Shown here one piece after another: positions 1 through 15,518 of a stretch of DNA of 64,000 bases. Position numbers and translations under genes: made by a program. The first letter of the stretch is position 1. The number at the start of each line of letters is the position of its first letter. The notes below the pieces were generated by a model. That model was not told where the DNA came from. It made no database searches and saw only the letters and a list, made by a program, of their open reading frames with translations. This DNA comes from Nymphaea colorata (taxonomy: Eukaryota; Streptophyta; Magnoliopsida; Nymphaeales; Nymphaeaceae): positions 13,556,854 through 13,620,853 of the forward strand of contig NC_045147.1 of the NCBI RefSeq assembly GCF_008831285.2, read 5' to 3'.

Positions 1-848
1 ATCATATGCAAATTTTTAAAAAAATTACTTATTTTATACGAAATAATATTTCAAACTTTGTTGAAATTTAAAAACTTTAATTCAATTCAGTGTCTTTCCT
101 ATGCAAACCATGGCAGAGCAGCCTCGAATGTCCGTGGCTTCTCTCCGTCCACTTTGAAAAACAAAAACCGGCAATAGGCGTCGGCACTGAGAAACTTGCT
201 GAGACGCTGTTTGTGATTGAGGATATTTTCCCACGCATGCCTAGAAAAATTTTCTCAGGTTCAACTTGGGAGTGCTTTAGAATCCCGAGGAGAAAGCAGG
301 GTTCCATTTGAACCCCTGAACAACGTCATGTTGTTGGTAGAATCATCTAACGGGAAACCGATCTGATCTCTTATTGTTTTGTTATTTAGTTGGCGCCCGC
401 GGCGCCGGCATCGGAGTCCACCAAATTCCACAAACACAAGCGCACAGTTCATTCATGCTGTTTCCCCTGTGTGCTTGCTGGATAGCTGAGAAAAGGAAAC
501 TACTGCCTTGGTTTGCCCTCCAGAAACCGAATAGAAGTGTGGGATTGGGAAATATACAAAAGCCCATTCTCAACGAAAATAAGCATATTTTCCTCGAAAC
601 GTTTTCGTTCGAGATCGAATAACGCCCGTCTGGAAACAAGAAGCAACTTCGAAATATAATTTCCACGTACGGGAAATTCATTCCTGAAGTAAAATTCTGC
701 TTAACTCGGAAGCCAAAACCAGGGCCTCGAGGTCTGGTACCATCATAAGTTGGCTTTTCCGAAGCAATGCATAGAAAAGGCGAAGTGGGGAAAAATCGAA
801 AGCCGGGAAAATCAGAGAAGGGAAGCGAGAAGGTTGGGGAGTCGTTAC
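1..848 (-). other. Intron 1 (5' part) of COMT copy 1
   Basis: This is the 5' part of intron 1 of the copy whose exon 1 ends at 849; the remaining exons lie beyond the window edge. From about nt 115 to 848 it closely matches intron 1 of copy 4 (about 25150-25776) and, less closely, copy 3 (about 17030-17964). In the other copies intron 1 is 0.9-1.9 kb, so no further exon of this gene is expected in the window. Open frames seen here are not conserved and are not genes. Confidence 0.8.
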
Positions 849-1150
849 CTCCTGACTTTGCCGTGATCGTCGGTGTAGGTGGAGGCGGTGAGGACGGAGT
901 GGCCGGCGAGGAGACGGAGCATGCGGTCGAGCATGAGGGGGGCGTCGGGGTTGGTGGTGGGAAGCTGGGCGGCGATCTCGGCGGGAGTGAGCTGCGCACC
1001 CTCCCCAGCCTTGGCCATGATCTCCAGCAGCTCCAGTTCGATCGCCGCCTTGAGGGTCATGGGAAGTATGGAGGAGCTCACCAGCTGCATGGCGAACTCG
1101 CAGGCCTCCTCCTCCGCCATCGCGTTCCCTACTTCCGCCTGCGAACCCAT
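849..1150 (-). CDS. COMT: COMT-like O-methyltransferase, copy 1, exon 1 only (partial)
   Basis: This is exon 1 of a class II SAM-dependent O-methyltransferase of the caffeic acid/5-hydroxyferulic acid type. It encodes the N-terminal dimerisation region (about residues 1-100), starting [11 protein letters not shown], with the family's helical stretch [19 protein letters not shown]. The start is the ATG at 1150, the position shared by all five copies; an earlier in-frame MVWS start at 1162 is not shared. The exon is 302 nt and ends in AG before a GTAACG donor (phase 2), exactly as in the other copies. Exons 2-4, which carry the SAM site and the catalytic residues, are outside the window, so whether this copy is intact cannot be told. 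Exon 1 is nearly identical to copy 5 and, like copy 4, carries AEVGNAM. Confidence 0.9.
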
Positions 1151-1251
1151 GGACCAAACCACGCAGACAAAGAGAGGGAGGGAGGCAAAGAGGAAAGCTC
1201 AGGGGAGAAAAGACAGGCTTGTGTGGTGGGTGGTTGCAGGGCTTCGCTGTG

Positions 1252-1258
1252 ATATAAA
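1252..1258 (-). promoter_or_regulatory. TATA-like box of COMT copy 1
   Basis: On the minus strand this reads TTTATAT, about 100 nt upstream of the exon 1 ATG. A TATA-like motif is found at the same place in the other four copies, between a CT-rich leader and a GC-rich block. Assignment is by position and conservation. Confidence 0.55.
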
Positions 1259-1259
1259 G

Positions 1260-6547
<5,288 letters not shown>

Positions 6548-6665
6548 TCAAACAAAATATTGCGTAAAAGTGCTCCTTGATAAAAACCCGTCTTCACAGA
6601 AGAACAAAAGAAAGAGAGCAGCAAACACAAAAAGGAAGGGAAGGGAACTCAAAGCACCCTCCTGA

Positions 6666-9287
6666 CTACATCTTCTTATAGAACTCGATGACCCAAGAAT
6701 TGTAGACACAGCAGATGGGCTTGATTCCGGCGAACCCACCAGCCTTTGCCAGTTCTTCGAACTCCTTCAGCGTCTTCTCCTTCCCACCAGAGTTGTGTGC
6801 CAACATGATCATGTCCACCTGATAAACGCAAGCACTCGCGTAACTGCGGTCAATGCCCTCCGGCAAGATCGCCTCAACCGCGACCGCCTTGCCGTCTTCC
6901 GGCAACGCCTTGCAGCAGTTCTTCAACAGCTTCACACAGTACTCATCCCCCCAGTTATGAAGGATCAACTGCACGACATCAATTAGCAGAACTTAGTCTC
7001 CTCATTAATTTCATTTCTCCCATTGATGATAAGAGGAACAAACCTTCAAGAAGATAGCTTCTGCAGTAGGAACACCAGCAAACATATCACCACCAACGTG
7101 CTCTACACCTGCAGCAACAGCATCATAATTCATCAGATGCCCAATATGAATAAGAACAAGGCGAAAATTTTGGGGTATCAATTGTCCGGCTTAATTACCA
7201 GGAAACTTTCCTGGGGAGCGTCGTCTATGACGTGAGGCAGGTCGAAATTGATGCCCTTGATGTGGGTGTACTTGGCGACGATGAGGCTGAGGATGGCTCC
7301 AATGCCACCGCCAACGTCGACGAGGGAGTGCAGCCCCTGAAAGCCGGTGTAGGTTTCAAGGATCTTCTTCATAGTGAGGGTGGAGTGGTTGGACATCCCC
7401 TGGTTGAACACCCGGTTGAAGCAGGGGTCGGTGTCGTGGTAGTCGAAGGCGGTCATGCCATAGGCACGGTTGAAGGGGATGCCACCCTCCAGCAGCGCAT
7501 CCTTGAGGTAGTACCAGCTCTCCATCATCACCGTGTCTTGATTCATTAGTGCCAGTGCAGCCATGGACACCGTCTTGGTTCCGGACCAAGAACTTGCACA
7601 CCGGAGCTAGGCCGTATCGTCTGGTTTGACCATGTAGCTACTTAAGAAATTAAAGTTCTAATGCCTATTTTAAAAAATAGCACTGCCCCCGCCCTCCTGG
7701 CTATGCCCTTTTGTTTTTAGTCTTATTAGGATTTAGGGGAGGAGTGCATTGAGATGTTACATTGACCGACTCCAAAATTTAAATGCAAGTCCTTACTGGG
7801 CAGTTAACCATAGTTGACCAAGCGAGATTAAACTAATAGTGGTCTTACAACTTGAACTTTTGAGTCGAGATTTTAAAAATAAGTTTGAGTCAAGCTCTCG
7901 TTGTGCAGCCCTAGCTTTACCTCTCAAGAGTCAAACACCTCAAAAGAAACGAGGTAAAAATGTCAATGTGAGTAGGAAAGATAGAAAGTTTCCACCATCA
8001 GATCTCTGTGGATTTTCGTTTCTTACCTTACTACGTGGAAAAGGTGTCAAAGCATGGAAAAAGTCAATCGTGGGGAGAAACTGCAAAGCTAAGGCAGAAC
8101 CAATTGACTGTTCCTGTCTAATAATCGATGCTTCCTCTTTGCCAAACGCAAGCTGTGAAAAAAATGCAAACAAAGTCACCATTCTTTTAATTCTTTGTCA
8201 ATAAATGCGGGGGAGTTGCCCATAGCCGGTCAGCTTGAATGGTACGCTGGTACATGAGAATTAGAATTAGGCAGAGCAGCCGCTAGTTTCGGTGGCTTCT
8301 CTCCCGTCCCTTGGAAAAATAAAAACCGGCAATTAGCCTCAAGACTTTCACCACTCATAAACTTACTATGACACTGTTTGTGATTGAGGATATTTTCCTA
8401 GGCATGCCTAAAAAAACTATCTCCGGTTCAACTTGGGAGTGCTTTAGAAGAAAGCACTGCCCCTGCCCTCCTGGCTATGCCGCTTTTTTTCTTTCCACTT
8501 ATTATGATTTAGAAGAGGAGTGCATTAAGATGACTCCAAGGTTCGAATACAAGTCCCTTGAAAAGCACCCCAAACTAATAGAGGTCTTACAACTTGACCT
8601 TTTTGAGTCAAGTTTTTAAGAACAAGTTTGAATCAAGCTCTCGTTGTGCAGCCCTAGCTTTACCTCTGAGGACTCAAAATAGAAACGGGGTAAAAATGTC
8701 CATGTGAGTAGGAAATATAGGAAAGTTTTCACCATTGGATGAAAAGTCTCTCGTGGGAGAAACTGCAAAGCTAAGGCAGAAACCGCGGTAGTAGTTTCCC
8801 GCCCACTTTGAAAAACGAAAAACGGCAATTAGCCCTCAAGACTTTCACCACAGAGAAACTTGCTAAGACACTGATTCATGCCGTTTGCCCTGTTTGCTGG
8901 ATTCAGTAGGGAAACGTCTGTTTCCAATCTTTTTGCTTCGTTGGATAGCCGAGAAAGGGAAGCGAGAAGGGTGGGGAGTCGTTACCTGCGGACTTTGCCG
9001 TCATCGTCGGTGTAGGTGGAGGCGGTGAGGACGGAGTGACCGGCCAGGAGACGGAGCATGCGGTCGAGCATGACGGGGGCGTCGGGGTTGGTGGTCGGCA
9101 GCTGCGCGGCGATCTCGGCAGGAGTGAGCTGCGCACCCTCCCCAGCCTTGGCCATGATTTCCAGCAGCTCCAGTTCAATCGCAGCCTTGAGGGTCATGGG
9201 GAGTATGGAGGAGCTCACCAACTGCATGCGGAACTGGCAGGCCTCCTCCTCCGTCATCGCCTTTCCCACCTCTGCCTGCGAATCCAT
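6666..9287 (-). pseudogene. COMT-like O-methyltransferase, copy 2, broken frame
   Basis: Four exons are recognisable by alignment to the intact copies: 8986-9287, 7199-7620, 7044-7108 and 6666-6968. Splice dinucleotides are kept at all three introns. Exon 1, exon 3 and exon 4 are open, but exon 2 is 422 nt instead of 419. Relative to its paralogues it lacks 2 nt near 7568, just after the codons for VRNQDG, and carries 5 extra nt near 7219 just before the donor. The stretch between, including the SAM motif LVDVGGGIG, is out of frame and meets a stop near 7356. Exon 4 also departs from the family: Trp to Leu at the start, His-Asp to His-Asn beside the catalytic His, and NSGGKEK for NPGGKER. Either this is a young pseudogene or the two indels are sequencing errors; the extra substitutions favour relaxed selection. 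Confidence 0.85.
7681..8788. repeat. Direct duplication inside intron 1 of COMT copy 2
   Basis: Two imperfect copies of a roughly 330-420-nt block lie in tandem: about 7681-8098 and about 8455-8788. Each begins CACTGCCCC and runs through a shared order of segments (a CTTATTA-type tract, GAGTGCATT, AACTTGA, TTGTGCAGCCCTAGCTTTACC) to AAACTGCAAAGCTAAGGCAGAA. Copies 3 and 4 have this block once, so the duplication is private to copy 2. Confidence 0.8.
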
Positions 9288-9406
9288 GGGCCAAACACTG
9301 CAGACAAAGAGAGGGAGACAAAGAGAGGGAGAGAGGGAGGCAAAGAGGAGAGCTTAGGGGAGAAAAGACCGGCTGTGTGGTGGGGTGGTCGCAGGTCTCC
9401 GCTGTG

Positions 9407-9412
9407 TTATAA
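9407..9412 (-). promoter_or_regulatory. TATA-like box of COMT copy 2
   Basis: TTATAA about 120 nt upstream of the ATG at 9287, in the same conserved setting as the other copies. Confidence 0.5.
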
Positions 9413-10749
9413 GGTGCGTCGAAATCAACTCCGACGGTGGGTAAAGTTTGTTTTCTGTGTTTAATGTTGTAGGGGAAAACCATACAGGAGAATAAACACG
9501 GGGTATAATTTTCTGTGTTTAATGTTTTAGGGGAAAACGGTACGAATCAAACAGGAAAAAATTTATTTGATGTAAGTAATTTTCTTCTGCATCAAACGGA
9601 GCCTTAATCCTCATACTTAGAGAGAAAGAGAGCACAGTATTTTTCCTATGCATCAAACGGAGCCTTAATCCCCTATCTACCTTAATCCCCTATCTACTTA
9701 GGAAGAGAGAAAGGGAGAGAGAGAATTTCTTAGCTGGAACTGAGCTTGGCATCTGGTCTGGCCAGGTTGGCTTGGCCTGATAAAAATGTCCAGTTTCATA
9801 TGCTGAATTTAGAAACCAACTTGCTCCAAAAAAAAGTGAGTTCTTCATTCTAACGAACCACCAGCAACAAGCTGCAATGGACATCAAATGACAGTTTTCA
9901 GAAAAATGGTACTTTCAAACATTTGCTTTAAAGGAAAAATACAATCAAGTCTTCCAAATATAATAGTTAAAGCAGCAACATTTTGGTGCAGCATGGCAGT
10001 TCCAGTTCATCAGTGCTGATTACTGAACCGGAAAATTTAGCGGATCAGTTGAATCGGTCATATTTTATTTTAAAAATAAATAAAGAAGACATGAACATAG
10101 TAGTTGAATGAACTTCAATATTAGTTAAGATAATAATAATAACGGCACAGTGCATGATAATTATCACATCCTTCGGTTGGCCGGTAAATTTAACTGCCCT
10201 TTAAGGTTCATAATTTCGGTAGCTGTCCAATGGACAAAATAGTCGGCAAACTTCCACCTTGGAAAATTAATGTAGCTTAAACCACTTCACTTTTTCCGTT
10301 AATTCAGAAAAATGCGATTAGGGTTTAGCGATCTTCCTAAGATGCACATGAAACTTTTGGTAACCAGAAACCAAAAATCATGCATTCGGATGTTTGGCAA
10401 CAGTGACACTGTCTGTCCTAAAATTTTAGGACCATTCATGAGAATCAACTCAATTTTTGGGCTAGACACATGAAACAATATATCATAAACAGGGTCTGTT
10501 TTATTCTATGAATCAACTCAGAATTTTATGTCTTTGGGTCGCTGTATCTGATATCCAAGGCTACCAAACACATAAAATATTCAAATAATAACTGAAGCAT
10601 TTTCTTTCCCACAACAGGGTATGCGAAACACCCTATAAATTAGATGCGGATACTGAACGTTAACATGAGGTCTTTATTTTTCAGATTGAAAGAATGCGCC
10701 AATATCAAAAAAATGTGGCCCACATGAAGCGGGAAACATTACAATATTA

Positions 10750-12305
10750 GGGCCCGTTTGATTGTCGGGTGAAATTTAACGTGGTAAATTTACCATGGTA
10801 AATTTTTCTGGAAAAATTTACAGGATGAAATTTTTCCTTCTTCCAATCTGAGGCCCTGTTTGATGCACAAGAAGAATTTAACGCGGTAAATTTAACCCTG
10901 TTTGATGCACAAGAACAATTTAACGTGGTAAATATTGTTTTTTTTTTCTTTTCTCGTCCCCAATGATTTTATTGCAACCACTAAAGCAGTTGATCGGCGT
11001 GATATAGATTTTATTGCAACCACCATATCAGTATCAGACAAATTTTTAATTGTAAAAATCAATTTGGTCATCTTCCTCTCCTCCCCCTTATTAAACTGCT
11101 CTTTTTCATATTGTAGCCTTATGCCCAACAATGAATGCCTTCGTTCCTTTCATGGAATTCCAATAGCCAACATCTCTGCAAAACATTTTATCAAACACTT
11201 TGTGCACGACCCAAGTAGCCCCACATTTCCCATACAAATTGATCAGAGAAGAAGCCACATACACATCCTAATGAACACCCAACTTCGCAATCCAACAATA
11301 ATGCTTTTGCCCAACAATAATGTCTACAACATCAGTCGAAACATAAACCAACTTTAATTTGCTGAAACTGACCCTTTAGGCATTTCATCAAACTAGTGTT
11401 CTGCACTTCCGACTTCATCACAAGCGGCATAACTCCCATCCACCATTGAGGCTGCCGTTCAGCAATTCCCCGCTCCCTCCTCATCCTGTTTCCTCTCCAC
11501 AACTTCCCCCTCCTCATCCTGTTTTCTCTCCACAACTTCCCCAACCAACTGCTCCCCACATCCCGTCCTCTGCCTCGCCTGCTCCGAATCCGGGTGCCAC
11601 AGCTGGTTGCAACATAAACTGTGGAACAGAGCCTCCCATCTCCGGTTCTGGCCTCCAATTCCCTCTTCGTCTCCCATCTCCGGTTCTGGCCTCCTCTTTC
11701 ATCGCAAGCTCCTTTACCTCGAGAGCCTACGGGTTAACTCCTCGACGGCCATTGCGAAGAACCCCAATCTCTGCACCGTCGAGTCTTGCTTCCCATGGCC
11801 TCATCTCCGGAAAGCCCTAACCCGATGCCCGCGAGGGAGCTCGTCGACTGCGGAGGAAGCTCCTCAGCTGCCGCCCACCATTGACAGCGCCTCTCTCAAC
11901 CCCATAACCTCTGGACTCAGTTGCTGAGGATGCATGGGAGGCTTGGTGGGGAAGAAAGGCCTTCTGCTGGAAATGACTCGGCCCGAGGAGGGGAGCTGCG
12001 ACGATGGAGCAGCGATGGTGAAAGCGGCACAGCAGGGTGAGCGATGGTGAGAGCAGAAGTCGAGCGGGGTGAGCGACGGTGATAAGTGAGAATGCGAAGG
12101 AGGAAGAGAGCGGGGTGAAATTTCACCAGCTCGAAAGTCCGAGCTGAGAGCTCGGACTTTAGAGCGGGTGAAATTTCACCCGCTCCCTTTTCCGTTGAGC
12201 GGGTGAAATTTCACCCTGTTTGTTGGGTTTTCAATCGGGCGGGTGAAATTGCCCGTACAGATTTTTCCCTCTCCACAAGATTTCACCCGCCCATCAATCG
12301 GGCCC
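10750..12305. mobile_element. Non-autonomous PIF/Harbinger-like DNA transposon, 1556 bp
   Basis: The left end reads GGGCCCGTTTGATTGTCGGG and the right end, reverse-complemented, GGGCCCGATTGATGGGCGGG, giving imperfect terminal inverted repeats of about 28 bp. The element is flanked on both sides by TTA (10747-10749 and 12306-12308), the 3-bp target duplication typical of PIF/Harbinger. Three paralogous empty sites read CAATATTATATAAGCC (near 3875) or close variants (near 22310 and 27315). Inside are repeated GGTGAAATTTCACC-type motifs and a GC-rich right third with no transposase motif. A related element lies inverted at 27437-36171. Confidence 0.85.
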
Positions 12306-13438
12306 TTATATAAGCCTACAAAATAGTCAGCATCAAGTGGCAATTTCCAATGGGCACAAGCATCACAACGGTTTGGTAATTTAGAATTCAAGCACCTGCC
12401 AAGCTGCCTAGCACTTGCTAGGCAGAGAACATGTAGCTTATATAAGGGAAAGAAAGATTCGAATTACTTGTGGATCACCTACCAAGGATAGGTCATCAGG
12501 GCCTTTCTTTGAACAACTAATAAAAGAGACACTCGGCCCAAATGAAACTTTCTAGAGGTCGTATTAGTTCATTTGTAGAGTAACCAACGGCTGTCGGTAT
12601 ATTGGACTAAAGTCTTTTACTATTCCCCGAGTATAAATTGGCCCATTACTTAGTTAGACTGAAGTCCTTCAGTTGAACTTAGGTCAATGGCTTAATGCGT
12701 AATCATATTTTTGATACAAATTGAGATCATATATCTTAGTTAGACTTTTAAAGACATCTTTTGTTTTGTTCGGTAAGAAGAGCATTATGTTCTTGAAATA
12801 TTAACTTGTTTCTAAAGTTCATGTTCGAAAGGTACCATGCTATTATTTCGAAAAACATGGTGTAATTTTGTCTATATTTGATTACTAGATCTAAAACCAC
12901 CCTTCACAATCATGCTATGCTTCTTGCTTGAAACATGTATTAAACACAATATTCTTCTTATCAATCATTACCCTCTTAACGTCTAACAGGGCAAGTAGAA
13001 AAAGTCTTTCTCCTTATTAAAAGCAAAAATGATCACATTTTCCTTCCGTTTGTACGCAAATCCGTTTTATTTTTAAGATTAAATAACATGTTGTAAATTT
13101 TCTCCTCGAATTCAATCACTTGTATTCGGATTTGAATCGAATGCCATATCATATTTGCAGCTGTTGGCTTCCTTCTACCTGAGCATAACAATATGTGTGA
13201 CCACTTACGAACAAACTAATACCTGTTTTGACAAACAAGATGATGTTAGTTGTTCATGGTTGCTAGCTCAGCTATGCTATAAGCATGCAACTTTTTGGAA
13301 AATAAAATAAAATGATAAGTGGGGAAAGCCCTCAAAGAGGGAAGGATATCTTTTTATTGGAATCGGCATGTTGTCAGCTGAATGTTATTGGTCCACAACG
13401 AGCAAATGGAACAAGCATCTTCCTTTTCTTTTCTATCT

Positions 13439-13786
13439 TCAAGTAATGGATTCCAATCTTTTTTCTAATGCATCATTCCTCTTATCTATATAGAAAGCTG
13501 GGAGATTCAAGAGTTCATAGCGGTTAATGCCTTGATCGTTTTCATTTGCCTGCAGACGAAGCTGCACCGTTGAACCTGCTTCAGTTAATTCAACAACAGT
13601 ATTTTGCATGAAAAGAATCTCATTGTCCAAGCTAGAGCTGATGCTTCCACTGAAGGGACATTCACTCACCTGACCAGCTATACTAAGCCCCTTAGGATAG
13701 TACTCGAGTAAGTTGATCGCTAATTTGTTATAATGCATAAGGGGATGCATATTTGTTTTAGGTAGAAAAACATTTATTTGCTCCAC
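13439..13786 (-). pseudogene. Unrecognised coding-like fragment, 115 residues
   Basis: An open frame whose product looks protein-like rather than random: balanced composition, SIAGQVSECPF, a predicted strand-rich middle (DNEILFMQNTVVELTE, STVQLRLQANEN) and a charged end (DKRNDALEKRLESIT). I do not recognise the family. The frame starts at a Met preceded by in-frame coding-like sequence, has no evident promoter, and lies in DNA absent from the upstream region of copy 1. The most likely reading is one exon of a host gene moved here and now isolated. It could be chance; I am not sure it is or was translated. Confidence 0.4.
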
Positions 13787-15518
13787 ATATTAGATTTTGG
13801 GCTTGTAAATAGTTGAGATTGGACCAGGGCTGGCATTAGATTTAAGTTATGACGATCTCTTTCAGCTTCCCCTACAAAAGTAAATTCAAAATCTTGCCCA
13901 AATGCTTGCATTTGACTAATTGAAATTGATATAGGGCTTATTTTTTAATCAAAATCATCTGCATAGGTTGTTGACACTTTGTTTATACTCGCATTCCAAT
14001 TTTTTTTATCCTACATTTTTATTTCAGATACATACTCCTTTTTAAAAACATAATTGTTTTTTAGAGCTTGTTTGGCAGCAAAGACACTCTATGAGTGTCC
14101 AATTCTGTCTCAATTAGGGCAGGTTAAAACTATTGTTACATGAAGATGTTTCAATTTTTAAAGTAGATTCATGAAATACTCACGAGGTGTTCTTGCTACC
14201 AAACTATCGCTTAAAGTCAGTTTTCAATTTGAAAAATAAAGCACATGTTTCAACAGAGGCTGGAGGGAAATTGTAACCAAGTTTTGGGTCTGGCCTGAAC
14301 TAAAAAGTTCTAGAAATATTGCTATTTTGTTTTAAATGGGCGATTAGGAAATCCGATTTTGACTGGAACCGACCAGAGGAACCGGTTTTTAAATAAGTAA
14401 AAAATTAAAAAGGTACTCAAGTTTATTAAATGTAAATAAAAATCAATAAGATAAACAATAGAAATTGAAAAATATGATACATGGCATCCATGGGTTGACC
14501 AAAGAATTAATTCGATTAATACCCCATCAATTTTGATTTGAGCTCACGAAATTTGATAAGTTTGCCAAACACGGTTTCAAGCCACAGAAACTCACCCGTC
14601 CCAAGAAATGGGGAAGACCCACCATTTAGCAAAAGCCAAAAATTTCTATCTCTTTAATTCATCATTCAACAGACAGCCAAAACTCCTTATCCTTATACGA
14701 ACTGTTTAGCAAGGAGGACATTCTGCTAGTGCCGCATGAATCTGCCAAAAAAAATGATGCATATTCATGAGAAACTACCTTCAATGTTCCATGAATCTAT
14801 TTTATTTTTGAAATAGATTGATGAAATACTCTCATAATGTCTCCAACCCCAAATGCCTTCAATATCCCGTTGTGCTGCTCTCATGGTGCTTGAACCTATG
14901 CATTTATAACTTTTTTACAACACAAAAGGTTAACACCTACTCACCGGTTCGTATGTTGAATTTCTTGGTAAGATTAAAATATTACAATAGTGAATGGACC
15001 TGCCGAAGTGCATGTGTTTGGTAGAGTGGTTCTTCATGTGGTGACGTGGGCAATCATCCTGCATGCCCATTAGCCCGCACAGGCATTTTAAGGTCGCTTT
15101 CTAATTTAATCTCATTCGTCCGCCAAGGTTGACCCATCAACATCATCTACACTCTTGGGGTGGCTCAATAATTAAGCTGATTTCACACGCTACACAAAGT
15201 TGGAGCCAAAAACTTTATATATATATTTAAGTGGTCAAGTTTTCATGGCATAGCAACAACATATTTAAGTTCGAATTGTTTCCATCTAATTGCCTTAATT
15301 TCACAAAATTGAAGCTCAAGCGAGATCTAGACACAGAACTTGCTAAAATTGATTATGATTAAATCACAGTAGCTTTTATTATGTTTTGGGCCCTTGTTTA
15401 TTGCATAGAAGTGCTACTCTTAACTTCAATTTCTGATAAAAATCCATCTCGAGAAAAGAAAGAGAGCAGCAAACACAAAAGGCAAGGGAAGGGAACTCAA
15501 AGACACCCCCCTTCCTGA

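Larger units (their letters stand above)
9420..15518. other. Intergenic DNA between COMT copies 2 and 3
   Basis: This is the promoter-distal part of the duplicated unit, matching the DNA upstream of copy 1 in order but interrupted by the 10750-12305 transposon. Near 9588-9605 and 9650-9667 the sequence GCATCAAACGGAGCCTTA occurs twice; it resembles the end of the small MITE at 18419-18511. About 13100-13900 does not match the upstream DNA of copy 1 and contains the unrecognised fragment at 13439-13786. I see no complete gene. Confidence 0.7.

Noticed and set aside
7232-7549. Plus-strand frames opposite COMT exon 2 (also 16061-16366, 23397-23759, 37145-37507)
   Set aside because: Antisense shadows of the methyltransferase exon, with the same composition in every copy.
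11332-12126. Several frames in the GC-rich part of the PIF/Harbinger-like element
   Set aside because: Pro/Ser/Arg-rich, overlapping in several frames, no transposase motif; composition artefacts.
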